From Lota lota (Eukaryota; Chordata; Actinopteri; Gadiformes; Lotidae), in contig JACYXH010000522.1 of NCBI GenBank assembly GCA_026745465.1, positions 2,430,377 to 2,494,376 on the forward strand: a DNA stretch of 64,000 nt, written 5' to 3'. The position numbers and the translations under genes are program-made. The notes beneath the pieces were generated by a model. It was not told where the DNA came from, searched no databases, and saw only the letters and a program-made list of their open reading frames with translations. The stretch's first letter is position 1. Each line of letters starts with the position of its first letter. Positions 12,153 to 25,884 of this stretch are shown here, piece by piece.

Positions 12153-12265
12153 GTGTGCGCGTGTGTGTGCGCGTGTGTGTGCGCGTGTGTGTGCGCGTGT
12201 GTGTGCGCGTGTGTGTGCGCGTGTGTGTGCGCGTGTGTGTGCGCGTGTGTGTGCGCGTGTGTGTG
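12153..12265. repeat. (GTGTGTGCGC)n decanucleotide repeat
   Basis: About eleven nearly perfect copies of a 10-base unit, all alternating purine-pyrimidine. Open frames exist on both strands (Val-Cys-Ala on plus, His-Thr-Arg-Ala on minus) simply because the unit contains no stop. Confidence 0.97.
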
Positions 12266-12445
12266 GATGGGTGGACAGCTTATTGTCCATTGGGAATTTT
12301 CTGTGAATTTCCAAGAGCCAATTACTAGCCATTGCTATTAGGTTGTCACTTGTCTCAATCGCTGCGATTCTGTTTAACAAAGGCCACTGATGTTTTGGCA
12401 ATTTGGTCAAGGTATTGATCGTGCACCGTTCCCTCTGGAACGGCT

Positions 12446-12505
12446 ACGCTAGGCTAACTGCTAGGCTAACTGCTAGGCTAACTTCTAGGCAGGCTAATGA
12501 CCGAA
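12446..12505. repeat. 15-bp tandem repeat
   Basis: Three to four copies of GCTAGGCTAACT(G/T)CTA-type text. It resembles in wording the larger satellite at 16.4 kb but has a different period. Confidence 0.75.
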
Positions 12506-13039
12506 ACTTGTCAAGGGAGTGATCTATGCTTCGGGTGAAAAACCAAGCAGAACAGTTTCAGGACAAGAACACGGTTTAAACGTAGAAAGCAATGACAATT
12601 AGTAAGGTCTGGTGATCAGGTGGCCTGAGGTAGGCATCATTTTGTAAATCTCAACAGACCAGCGCAGTTGTTTGTTGTTCATCTTAAACATAAAAATGTT
12701 GTTTGTTGATTTCCAGGAGACCTAGGAGGCTCCCTGTGCTACTGTGGAGCTGTTAAGCTTGTGAACTGTGTGACAGCTGACACGAAGTCAATGAGGGGGT
12801 GGGTTGACTAGGGCCCTGACCTGCACAAAGAAGCCTGGTGCATGCGTCACTAACATGAGCACACACCACAAGAGACACTCAGTGAGATTATTGTTTTATA
12901 TTCATCTGGATCATGCCTACTGCAGAGCGCTCTCTCCACAGCGTGTTTGCATCCGGGTGCTAGCATGGCAACATAGTGTTAGCGTCCAGGTGTGAGCTTC
13001 TCTATAGCATGTCCCAGGTTTTAGTAAACGCATGCACAA

Positions 13040-13122
13040 ACACTCTCTCTCTCTCTCGCTCTCGCTCTCGCTCTCGCTCTCGCTCTCGCTCTCGCTCTCA
13101 CTCTCGCTCTCTCTCTCTCTCC
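13040..13122. repeat. (CTCTCG)n hexanucleotide repeat within CT tract
   Basis: About ten copies of CTCTCG flanked by pure CT. On the minus strand this reads as Glu-Ser repeats, an artefact. Confidence 0.95.
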
Positions 13123-13960
13123 AGATAAATGAAACACATTGTATGTCTTTAATCTTCCTATAAGATGAGGAGTTCAGTTGCAGTTCAGACACGACCAGCC
13201 TGATATCCAAATGCATCCGACTGCAAGAATGAAAAGAAAGGAAGAGCTAAATTGCTAGGATTGGTTTGACATCAGGTGGAGTAGGTAGGGGGGAATATAA
13301 TGACTGCAGATGGTGTCTGACTGCAGTCTGTGATTCTGGATTGACATAGTCAACGGGCCAGGGAGATATTGACTAACGATTAAGCCCCAGCATCTTATAT
13401 GAAAATGCACAACAATTTAAAAACAGTTGAGGAGGGTTGCCTGTTTTAACAAAGCTATTTTAGTGCCTTACAAGTAATTGATCCTGTCTGTCTACCTGCA
13501 AGTCTGTCTGTATGTCTGTCCGTCTATCTGTCTATCTGCATGTCAGTCTGTCTTTCTCCTTCGTCATTCAGTCAGAGATGGAGCGGGAGTAGGGGAGAGA
13601 GACATCAAGGAGAGAGGCAGAGATCAGAGTGAGATATACATGGAGATATTGACAGAGAGAGAGTGGAGAAAGAACTCTTACCTTCCGTGTTTAGGATGCA
13701 AGGAGTCATTTAAACCATCCTGAGTTGATATAATGTGCAGCGTTAGAATGCACTGTGAGTTAAAACTGAAGTTGTGATTACTTTATACTCTTTACATAAT
13801 GGCTAGTCTTCCAGGACAGAAGGAATAAAAAAAGGGTTATTCCTAGCGTTGAGACATCACTACCATGTTTCATCACAAATTACATCTATGATAAACTACT
13901 TAATCTCTATGCAGTTGGTCAATTTTAGTAATCCTACATATTTTATGTACAGAAATGCAT
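13123..13960. other. Unannotated stretch
   Basis: Contains a short GTCTGTCT-type patch at 13485-13555 and GA-rich text at 13590-13670. No gene is supported. Confidence 0.45.
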
Positions 13961-13965
13961 AATAC

Positions 13966-14145
13966 ATGGATGGATAGATAGATAGATAGACAATTAGACT
14001 GACAGACATACTAAGAAATAAAGAAGATAGATAGAAAGCTAGACCAACAGATTAGACAGTGATACAGAAAGAGAGATGTAGAGATAGATAGACAGATAGA
14101 TGGATATATTGATAGATAGACAGATGGACAGAGGGAGAGAGATTG

Positions 14146-14212
<67 letters not shown>

Positions 14213-14515
14213 GAAATACATATATGGATAGATAGAAGGACTGAAAGACAGACAGACAGACAAACAGAGATATATAGAGATAGATAACTAGACAGACATT
14301 GAGAGAGATATGAATGAATAGACGGATGAACAGACAGACAGACAGACAAAAACAGACAAAAAGATTCAGAGATAGACAGACAGACAAAGAGGGAGTTATA
14401 TACTTAGATAGAAAGAGAGACAGATAGACAGCCAGAGATATATAGAGATGGATAGATAGATAGACAGACAGACAGACAGAGAGGGACATAGAGATAGATC
14501 AACAAGAGACAGACC

Positions 14516-14579
<64 letters not shown>

Positions 14580-15262
14580 GACAGACTCACAGACATAGCG
14601 AGAGCTATAGAGAGATAAAGAGATAGATAGAATAACTGATACAGACAGACAGACAGATAGAGAGAAAGAAAGATTTACAGATAGACACATACAGATATAT
14701 AGAGATAGATAGATAGATAGATAGACGGCCAGCCAGACAGACGGACACAGAGAGAAATATAGAGATAGATAGATAGATAAACAGACAGACAGAGATATAG
14801 TTAGATAGATGGACAGAGAGGGAGAGATAGAGCTAGATAGACGGATAGGTAGACAAACAGACATACTTCCAGACAGAGAGATATAGCGATAGATGGATGG
14901 ATAGATATACAGAGAAACAGACAGACAGACATAGACAGACAGACAAACAGAGAGAGAGAGAGAAAGATAGAAATACAGAGAGAGATATAGACATAGGTAG
15001 ATATATAGATAAACAGACACAGAGATGTAGATAGATAGATGGATAGATAGATTGGTAGATAGATAGACATACTTACAGAAATATAGAGATATATAAATAG
15101 ATACATAGATAGATAGATATAGATAGATACACAGACTGACCGACATAGACTGATAGATAGATAGACAGACTGACAGATATGTAGAGATAGAAGTTAGATA
15201 CATAGATAGATACAGAGAGTTAGATATAGAGATAGACAGACAGACAGATATATATATAAAGA
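13966..15262. repeat. GATA/GACA simple-repeat array, 1.3 kb
   Basis: Intermixed GATA and GACA tetranucleotides with AGAGA interruptions fill about 1.3 kb, including a pure GACA block at about 14159-14211 and a pure AT block at about 14519-14575. The combination is that of the Bkm-type (GATA/GACA) satellite of vertebrates. Long Ser/Leu/Tyr/Ile-rich minus-strand frames are translations of the repeat and not genes. Confidence 0.95.
14519..14575. repeat. (AT)n microsatellite inside the GATA/GACA array
   Basis: About 28 AT dinucleotides, fully self-complementary and so able to extrude as a cruciform. Confidence 0.95.
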
Positions 15263-15350
15263 TAGAAACAGATACGACTATAGAAATAGTACACACCATA
15301 GTAGTAAATTATAAATGGTGGTAAACGTGTGATTGTGATAGCTGAATGCA

Positions 15351-15352
<2 letters not shown>

Positions 15353-15399
<47 letters not shown>

Positions 15400-15496
15400 T
15401 GTGTTTGTGTGTGTGCTTAAGAGAGCGTGCACCAAAATGTGAGCCTGACAAGTGAGCATAAATCTAGCTTATATATGTGCTGACACAACATTACAG

Positions 15497-15560
<64 letters not shown>

Positions 15561-15639
15561 CACATGTTTTCACACACTTATATGTGGACACTCACATGCA
15601 CTCACACATACACACTCCAACACAAACTCTCCTCATCAT

Positions 15640-15677
<38 letters not shown>

Positions 15678-15697
15678 ACACACACACACACACACTA
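15353..15697. repeat. GT tract followed by two CA tracts
   Basis: Pure GT (about 15354-15398), then pure CA (about 15505-15557) and CA with a CATA break (about 15643-15695). The GT and CA runs are complementary and separated by about 106 bases, so they could pair as a long hairpin. Confidence 0.95.
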
Positions 15698-15699
15698 CA

Positions 15700-16445
15700 G
15701 ATCCATTCTATATGGTGGGTATGGAACCTTTTAAGGTAATTGGTGGTCCAGTGGACATGCAGGCATTACTGTGAGACATACCTCTGCTCACCTCAGATAT
15801 ACAGTTAAACATCTTCGTCCAATAAGTTTTACTGGCTAACTTCATTAGGTCTTATTGGAACGACTGGAGACCAACAGGATGGATGTTTACAAGGCGGGGT
15901 GACCCAGGGAAAGGGTTACACTTGCACATGTCTTGTTATCTTTATCATCTAATTTAATTATTTGTATTAAAAAAAAAACAACGTCCATTCCCTTTGTTTA
16001 TGATATTATAGCTTTTGTCTGTGAAATAGCCCTTCAAGAATGGAAGTTGCTGTAGGTTTTTAGAAACTACGATTTTGAAAATATACAACCCAAAGAAACA
16101 ATCCCTTCCTAAGTTTTTCTGCCATTGAGAAGTGTTGCCTTCACGCGCCTATGGTGGAGCGATGATAACGCCATGGACGCACATGTGATTAACAGGCAAG
16201 ATGGATTGCCTTAACCAATCAGGGAAGTGATGCCCAGATTATTCAGAAATAAGCCGGGAGCGGCCTAAAATCACAATTGTTTAATACAGAGGCAGTTGCA
16301 GTCAATCATTTGAACTGATATATTTATACTATTAGTATCAATATTATTGTTGTAATTATTATACTTTTTGTTAATATACAGCACTGTGTACCTGCCCAAT
16401 GATACGCAGGTGGTCTTCTACGTGCATGGGGCGTGTTTGCTGCAC
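15700..16445. other. Unannotated AT-rich stretch
   Basis: No supportable gene. The text around 16145-16230 may belong to a dispersed repeat, but I cannot place it. Confidence 0.4.
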
Positions 16446-16449
16446 TGCC

Positions 16450-16942
16450 GTTATACATGCTAGGCTAAGCCAGATCTCAGGGATGCTACATACTAGGCTA
16501 GGCCAGACCTCATGAGGGATGCTACATGATAGGCCTACCCAGACCTCAGGAGGGGTGCTACATGCTAGGCTAGACCATACTTCAGGAGGAATGCTACAAG
16601 CGGGTCTAGGCCAGACCTAAAGAGGGATGTAACATGCTAGGCTAGGCCAGACCTCAGGAGGAATGCTACATGCGGGCCTAGGCCAGACCTAAGGAGGGAT
16701 GTAACACGCTAGGCTAGGCCAGACCTCAGGAGGAATGCTACATGCGGGCCTAGGCCAGACCTAAGGAGGGATGTAACACGCTAGGCTAGGCCAGACCTCA
16801 GGAGGAATGCTACATGCGGGCCTAGGCCAGACGTAAGGATGGATGTAACATGCTAGGCTAGGCCAGACCGCAGGAGGAATGCTACATGCTAGGCTAGGCA
16901 TGACCTCAGGGGGATGCTACAAGCTAGGCTAGGCCAGAGCGT
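16450..16942. repeat. 36-bp satellite with 72-bp higher-order unit
   Basis: About thirteen copies of a unit built on GCTAGGCTAGGCCAGACCTC and AGGAGGGATGCTACAT. In the middle (about 16633-16850) two variants alternate. One has CTCAGGAGGAATGCTACATG, and the other has GGGCCTAGGCCAGACCTAAG with GATGTAACA. This gives a 72-73-base dimer repeated three times. Single copies diverge at both edges, as expected for an array amplified from its centre. Confidence 0.92.
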
Positions 16943-17715
16943 TGGAGGAGTGGGTCTTTGTAGTTTGAGTGGTTTTCCACTGGAGGAGAAACAGTAGATG
17001 TTTTATCTCCAGGATTCCCCAGAGAAGAAAAAGCGTGTTTTGATACTGGGTAGTTCTTCTGTTGGCTCTTCTTAAACACTCCCCTGTTTGTCTTGCTGAG
17101 TGCTACGTACTTCCAGGCTTTCTAAGGTTTAAAGGAACTTCTGTTTTCCATCGTTCTTCTCACTTCTCTTCTAGTTACCGGTGGAAGCCTCTCCTGATTG
17201 GGGATATAAATTCAAACTTTATTTATGAAGTGTTTTTCATGCAAAACAGTAATGCAAAGTGCTTAGCAAGTGAAACAATGCAACATGAACAATAACTATC
17301 TCAAATACAATGCACATGAGAATCTTAGAGATGCATTTGAGGGGTAGGATTGAACCAGGAAAAGTACATATTAGGGGATTTGGAGAAAGCTAAACTAAAA
17401 GGTATGTTGTTTAAAGATGTTGAACGATTTTTATGCCATGGCAGTTCATCTGGCAGAGGACCAGTATCTGTCAGTAACAGAAAATAAGTTCAATCATATA
17501 TTTTACCTCAATAATGAAACATGTTTTAACCTAAAATAAGCTTTGCCTCAAAGAGTGATAATAATTGAAACCAGAAATATTACACAATCAAAAGTATCTG
17601 TTCCATGTCAGTGCTCACTGAGCCTCTGTTTAAATTAAAGGTGCTCCACCTGCAAGCAACCTTCTGGACGGAGATGTCTAGACATACGGCTGATATTTCT
17701 TTGGTTTAGTTATTC
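16943..17715. other. Unannotated stretch
   Basis: I see an open frame at 17062-17295 with no family resemblance and no splice context. Nothing else is recognisable. Confidence 0.4.
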
Positions 17716-17716
17716 A

Positions 17717-17985
17717 TTTAGCAGTCATTTAGCAGAACCTTTTATCCAAAGTGACACAGTGACACCAGATGCAGAGCATAAGGAGCAGGTAGAGGTTAGG
17801 AAGACAAATTGGTCTAGGGTGCCTACAGGTTAGGCCACATACTTTGGGGATCAAACCAAGTACCCTTTGAGCTTGGAGTCGAACACCATATAGCCACTAC
17901 ACGACCCCTTAATGAGATTCTTTCAAGCCGGAATTGAACCAATGACCCCAGGAGTCCTACCATCATCCCTGTGCTATCCCTGCTG
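17717..17985. mobile_element. SINE or LINE tail, degenerate
   Basis: Contains AGCAGAACCTTTTATCCAAAG, the conserved 3' tail motif of L2/V-SINE-like elements (normally 'GCAGACGCTTTTATCCAAAGCGACTTACA'). It then continues through text with GGGGATCAAACCAAG and CTTGGAGTCGAACACC, typical of the same repeats. The copy is old and has no open frame. Confidence 0.6.
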
Positions 17986-18164
17986 GACTAGTTTTAACAT
18001 GGTGATTACTTCCTATTGATCTTCCCATCAGTTCCTTGACATTCTTCATGGTCTGTTTACATAGAGATAAGTGACCTTGGTTCACTAGTCAGATTATGGC
18101 TCACCTCATACATGGAACTTATTCCAAATGGATAGAATAAGCCTGGATCAGCAAGATTTTTCAA

Positions 18165-18600
18165 ATGATCACCTTTCATAATTTTGCGGATATAAAGTTA
18201 AAGTTAATTTGTTCTTTCTTTACTGTGAATGTTATTTATTGTGAAATCAGGAACAAAAATCTGAAAGCCATATTAAAAGGTAAAGCATTTATTCACAGTC
18301 TTTTATCTCAAACTGATTCCTGCGTAATGCAAATGGTGTTAGCTGGCTGCTGCTTCATACTAATGGTGTTAGCAGCCTCTCCATACAACAGCAGTAGAAT
18401 AGTTACTGTGTAATGAGCTTAGCAGAGGCTGGGAAACAAATACACAGTGTGTATATGAGTGTTTCAGTGAGTGTGTGTGTGTGTGTGTGTGTTTGTAGAG
18501 CTGATTACTTCATGGTTTAAACAGGCTGGATTGTTTGTTAAACTGGGAACTTGGGGAATTCTGTAGAAACGAACAACACGTTTTATTTAATTATATTTCA
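18165..18600. other. Unannotated AT-rich stretch
   Basis: A short GT run lies at 18472-18492. An 82-codon frame at 18165-18413 has no recognisable domain, and I do not call it. Confidence 0.4.
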
Positions 18601-18669
18601 GCTCATCACCAGTGAAATACCTTGGAGTTCCTAGCACATCTTGGAACAATGAGCTCAATGGCGTTTTTG

Positions 18670-18850
18670 GCCATTCTGGCACCCTAGGTGAAATCCTCCC
18701 CCACCGTCTCTCGTCTTTATCTCACAGATTACAAATAAATAAATAACATTTGGAGAAAAAGGGGTAAAACTAATTATTATACAAATATATATGGGGGCGC
18801 CCCCCCTCCTCGCAGGTGGCACCCTAGGCAACCTATGCCTAGAAGTCCCC
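18670..18850. mobile_element. Possible fragment of a dispersed DNA element
   Basis: The phrase GGCACCCTAGG occurs twice (about 18678 and 18809), with CCTCCCCC and GGGGGCGCCCCCCC between. This layout recalls a dispersed fish repeat. The ends are not defined. Confidence 0.3.
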
Positions 18851-18980
18851 TTAATTAGGTTTTAAAGTTTGTTAAAAAAAAATAAACCTCTTTGGCCTAA
18901 GTAATCAAAAGATGGATGTTTGGCAAAAGCCAAGAAAAACTGGAATCAGGTTCGGATAGAATAACAATTAGAGGACCATC

Positions 18981-20630
<1,650 letters not shown>

Positions 20631-20631
20631 A

Positions 20632-20992
<361 letters not shown>

Positions 20993-21519
20993 AGAAAACA
21001 GTATTGTGTGGGCACCACGGGCAGCTTGGTTGGTGGGAGATGTTTTTGGCTGTAATGAGGTTGAAACTGATAGCACGGATTAGGGCATCTTGCTCTAGCA
21101 TAGCCACTGTAGCGGATGTGCTGGATCAAACCCAGTAACTTGCGGCTGAGGCGAACCTTAGCCCTAGGTCTGTCATGAAACGGGCTTTTTCCGGTCAACT
21201 CTTTAGTGGACCTTGCTCACCTAGTGGCCTTCTTGGTTAGTTGGGTGGGTTAACCTTCTAAAATCCTAAGGGAAACCACAACAACTCAATGTAATGCAGT
21301 CTAAATTCTACGGGGATGGAGAAATGGAATTCAGAAGTAAAAAAACACATTGAGTGGACAGAAGGCTTACTCAACTTAAACCAATATGGCTGCTAGGTGA
21401 ATAGGGTCTATAGAGAAGGTCCAAGGTTATGAGAGGTTTGCTGACACAGCAGATCCTCAACCACTTAATATCACCTTCTGATTTATTTATTTCTGTATTC
21501 AAATGTCCTGGTGCATCTT

Positions 21520-21730
21520 CGCACACACGCACATACACATACACATATACACACAGACACACACACACACTCATACATTGTTGTACAAATATACGAATAT
21601 GTGACGCATGCTTGCACATGCGTCACTGTGCATGTGCATTCACACTGTGTGTGTGTGTCTGCCTGCGTGCGTGTTTGTGTATGTGTGCCTATATGTGTGC
21701 GTGTGTGCGTGTGTGTGTATGTGTATGTGT

Positions 21731-21810
<80 letters not shown>
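21520..21810. repeat. CA then GT microsatellite pair
   Basis: CA-rich text at 21524-21572 is followed by about 160 bases of GT with TATG interruptions (21640-21808). The two halves are complementary in composition. Confidence 0.9.
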
Positions 21811-21811
<1 letters not shown>

Positions 21812-21889
21812 GCAGATGCAGATTTCGTGCCTGTGACCTGCGCTGGTCCAAGGACGCCCCCAGCTGCCGATCAATAAATTAATTCCAGT

Positions 21890-22720
21890 CAGAAATGCTT
21901 CATCATCATCCTCAGCCCTAGCAGCTTAATCGATACACACTTATTCTTCTGTCAACTGACCTGTTATCGAAACACATCCACGTACACACACGTGTATTCA
22001 TTTAATGAGCCGTGGGATCTTTGATATGACCTTCCCTGCTATTAAGTCCCTGTAACTTTCCCTTTAAAAAGACATACCTTCTCTCACACTTTCCCTTTAA
22101 AAGGATACACATTCAAGTGAAATTGATTAATAAAAATTTTTTTCACTGACATTATATTTACGATATCCCAGGTGCGCCAATTGATTCCTGGATTGATTAT
22201 ACACATATGATTACACTTCTTCACCCTATTCATAATAACTAACTTAACACATTTTCCATACTGCAGTGCACCTAGACCCCAAACATGTAACCCAGACAAC
22301 TGTAATGTATCGATAAAGAAAAAGATCTGATTATTATTATTGAGTGCTAAACTTACTTAGCTTAGCCATGCAACGGCAATGCTGCTTGAGAAATCATAAC
22401 AGTCACATGTAGCCATGTGATTCCTAACGCAAAACACTGGCATGTGCAATTTAGGTTGTTGTTGCTATGTTTGTGTTTTATTTTGTTTTCATTGGCTCCT
22501 ACTCAAAACTCCCCAGGCAATGTATCCGCTTGCTATATAACCTGACCTTTCCACAGTGCTATTGTTTTTCAGCCAGAGCTGAAAGGCCAGATTTAAATTT
22601 AGTAGCCATACCTGCAGCTGAGCCAAATAGGAAGTCAGAAGAAGAAGATTTGAGATTATTATTCATGGAGGCTCCGCCCTCAACGACCCTGCCATCCAAT
22701 GAGAAGCCCAGAGAGGACAC
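21890..22720. other. Unannotated AT-rich stretch
   Basis: I see no supportable gene. An open frame at 22467-22769 lacks any known domain and runs into a polypurine tract. Confidence 0.4.
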
Positions 22721-22727
22721 AGAGTTC

Positions 22728-23105
22728 TCAGATAGAATGATGGAGAGGATGAGAGTGGAGGAGAGATGAGAGGATGAGAAAAGAGGAGGAGGAGGGAAGA
22801 GGAGACACTGAGAAGAGAGGGGGGAAATAAGAGATGAGAGAAGAGAGGGGGAGAGGAGAGGATGGGAGAGGGCCATAAGGTGAGGGATGAGAGGAGAGTA
22901 TGAGAGATGAGAGGAGAAGGAGAGGAGAGGGGGACCGGAGAGAAGAGTAGGAGGATAGGAGGAAAGGATGAGGGGTACAGGAGAGCAGAGACAAGCGAAG
23001 GAGAGGAGAATTATATGGTGAAAAACAGGAAAAGAAAGGATGAGAGGGGAGGGGTGAGAGGTGAAGAGAGGGCAAGAGAGGAGAAGAAGAACGGGAGGAA
23101 AAGAG
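22728..23105. repeat. Polypurine GA/GGA tract, about 370 bp
   Basis: More than 90 percent purine on the plus strand, with mixed GAGAGG and GGAGGA words. Ser/Pro/Leu-rich minus-strand frames are compositional. Confidence 0.85.
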
Positions 23106-23421
23106 TGGATTTGGAATCTGATATTGTATGGATGGATCTAGGATGATACATAAAATACACTATGCAATGAAACCACATTGAGGAAAGACAAGAGAGAGAA
23201 AGAGATAAAGGCCAATCTTTTTAGTTTTTCACTCTTTGTCTGGTAGGTTCAGCAACAGAGAGCGAGAGAATGCCAGAGAGAGGGCAGGATGAAAGAGGGA
23301 TGGAGTAAGAGTAATGATAGTATTGTTCTCTTTAGTCCTCTGCTTCCTCTTTCAGGATCTTCCAGAACTCTCCACTGTCAGACCATCTTGAGCCTGCTCC
23401 TATCTAGGGTCTGCACGCGTA

Positions 23422-23422
23422 T

Positions 23423-23474
<52 letters not shown>

Positions 23475-23527
23475 TGTGAGTGTGAGTGTGAGTGTGTGAG
23501 TGTGTGTCCTTGTGTCCGATTTTCTGT

Positions 23528-23559
<32 letters not shown>

Positions 23560-23620
23560 CTAAGTTTGTGTGTGTGCGTAAGTGTGAATGCGTATGTGTG
23601 CGTGCGTGTGTGTGCCTGTC
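23422..23620. repeat. GT-rich microsatellite
   Basis: A pure GT core at about 23424-23472 is followed by GTGA- and GTGC-interrupted repeat. Confidence 0.9.
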
Positions 23621-23979
23621 AGTAGGTAAAGTACATTATGTAGCAAACATTTCACCTGTGAATGTGATATCATGTTATTGTGTATCCAGTATTGTCTATA
23701 GTCTAGAGTTGGTGTTTCAGGGCACACAGGTACACATGGCCACTACCTATCTGATTAGATGTCATTCTCTCTACCTCTCTTACACAGACGGTACAAACGC
23801 AAGCAACCCTTGAGTAAAATGTTTGTCTGCTGCCACGGTGGCAGGTCAGAATAATACATCCAATAATTAGAGGGCTTGTCTGGGATGTTTCTGTTTGTGA
23901 CAAACAAGCAGCCAGGAAGCCCCTCCGGTAGTCGACAGATCAATACAACATCCTGAGCTACAGAAACAATCAACTATCT

Positions 23980-25302
23980 ATGAGGACGTCACTGTGTTTG
24001 GTTGTGACCCTAGTGGTGATGTCACTGTGTTTGGTAATGTCGCTGGTGATGTCACTGTGAGTGGTTGTGACCCTAGGGGTGATGTCACTGTGTTTGGTTG
24101 TGACCCTAGTGGTGATGTCACTCTGTTTGGTTGTGACCCTAGGGGTGATGTCACTGTGTTTGGTTGTGACCCTAGTGGTGATGTCACTCTGTTTGGTTGT
24201 GACCCTAGGGGTGATGTCACTGTGTTTGGTTGTGACCCTAGTGGTGAGGTCACTGTGTTTGGTTGTGACCCTAGGGGTGATGTCACTGTGTTTGGTAATG
24301 TCGCTGGTGATGTCACTGTGAGTGGTTCTGTCTCTGATGATGTCACTGTGTTTGGTTATGTTGCTAGTGGTGATGTCACTGTGTTTGGTGATGTTGCTAG
24401 TGGTGATGTCGCTGTGTTTGGTGATGTTGCTAGTAGTGATGTCGCTGTGTTTGGTGATGTTGCTAGTGGTGATTTCACTGTGTTTGGTGATGTTGCTTGT
24501 GGGTTATGAGGTCAGTGGTGATGTCACTGTGTGTGGTTCTGTCTCTGAAGATGTCACTGTGTTTGGTGATGTTGCTAGTGGTGATGTCACTGTGTTTGGT
24601 AATGTCACTGGTGATGTCACTGTGTTTGGTTATGTCCCTAGTGGTGATGTCACTGTGTTTGGTAATGTCCCCAGTGGTGAGGTCACTGGGTTTGGTTATG
24701 TCCCTAGTGGTGATGTCACTGTGTTTGGTAATGTCGCTGGTGAGGTCACTGTGTTTGGTAATGTCACTGGTGATGTCACTGTGTTTGGTAATGTCACTGG
24801 TGAGGTCACTGTGTTTGGTAATGTCCCTAGTGGTGAGGTCACTGTGTTTGGTAATGTCCCTAGTGGTGATGTCACTGTGTTTGGTAATGTCGCTGGTGAT
24901 GTCACTGTGTTTGGTAACGTCGCTGGTGATGTCACTGTGTTTGGTAATGTCACTGGTGATGTCACTGTGTTTGGTAATGTCACTGGTGAGGTCACTGTGT
25001 TTGGTAATGTCCCTAGTGGTGAGGTCACTGTGTTTGGTAATGTCCCTAGTGGTGATGTCACTGTGTTTGGTAATGTCGCTGGTGATGTCACTGTGTTTGG
25101 TAACGTCGCTGGTGATGTCACTGTGTTTGGTAATGTCACTGGTGATGTCACTGTGTTTGGTAATGTCACTGGTGATGTCACTGTGTTTGGTAATGTCCCC
25201 AGTGGTGAGGTCACTGTGTTTGGTTATGTCCCTAATGAAGATGTCACTGTGTTTGGTTGTTTCTCTAGTGACGATGTCCTTGTGTTTGGTTCTGATTCTT
25301 GA
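23980..25302. repeat. 30/33-bp minisatellite with 66- and 186-bp higher-order units
   Basis: About 42 tandem units built on GATGTCACTGTGTTTGGTAA plus TGTCGCTGGT (30 bases) or TGTCCCTAGTGGT (33 bases). From 24000 to 24290 a 66-bp dimer alternates AGGGGT and AGTGGT copies. From 24757 a six-unit block of 186 bases repeats exactly in register at 24943 and again, diverging, at 25129. The variant TAACGTCGCT recurs at the same place in the first two blocks. Both unit lengths are multiples of three, so long frames stay open on both strands (for example 24322-25302, GDVTVFGN repeats). There is no start context, signal or splice support for a gene. Confidence 0.95.
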
Positions 25303-25554
25303 GATGTCACTATCACTGACATCAGCATCAGTGCAGAGACAGCAGCAGAGTAGTTCCTGTGCTTTACATAGCAGCCTCCCTAGAGCTCAGTACGGCTGTT
25401 TTCCAGACTAAAGTTTTAAATGAGGCCTGTAAGGGCTGGCAGTAATCAATGTGGCATCAGAGCGGTAGGTAACCACATTTAGTTTAGTGGTCCCTGTGGA
25501 CTCTCAGTCAGCTGCTAAGTGCTGCTGCAGCTGAGTGGGCTGACTATACTACTG

Positions 25555-25648
25555 TACATATTATTACATGTGTGACTATACTATATAGACACAACAACAT
25601 ATATCTAAACAGTTTATATTATTACATGTGTGACTATACTGTATAGAC

Positions 25649-25680
<32 letters not shown>

Positions 25681-25835
25681 ATCAGTATATATTATTACAT
25701 GTGTGATTATACTATATAGACACAACAACATATATATAAACAGTATATATTATTATGTGTCATTATCCTATATGGATACAACAACATTTAAATGAACACT
25801 ATATGATATGTGTCATTATACTGCATAGACAAAAC
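25555..25835. repeat. About 60-bp AT-rich tandem repeat
   Basis: Four copies of a unit with TATTATTACATGTGTGACTA and TATAGACACAACAACATATA. The second copy contains a pure AT expansion (about 25655-25680). The last copies decay. Confidence 0.85.
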
Positions 25836-25884
25836 ATATGTATATATTCTTGTATATGTAACCTCCATATATTTTCTAGTGTGA

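Noticed and set aside
14011..15299. Long Ser/Leu/Tyr/Ile-rich frames on the minus strand, up to 266 codons
   Set aside because: They are translations of the GATA/GACA array, and several frames are open at once.
12446..16942. Common origin of the 12.4-kb 15-bp repeat and the 16.4-kb satellite
   Set aside because: Both contain CTAGGCTA words, but periods and remaining bases differ. The shared word is too short to support common descent.
16450..16942. CRISPR-like array
   Set aside because: The repeat is a contiguous tandem satellite without unique spacers of constant length, and the context is eukaryotic.
22467..22769. 100-codon frame beginning MFVFYFVFIGSYSK
   Set aside because: No known domain. 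The C-terminal part runs into a polypurine tract, which makes the charged tail compositional.
24322..25302. 326-codon frame with GDVTVFGN repeats as a possible repeat protein gene
   Set aside because: The repeat unit is a multiple of three, so frames stay open in both strands and in two plus frames. No signal peptide, flanking exons or unique domain. Kept only as a minisatellite and a finding.
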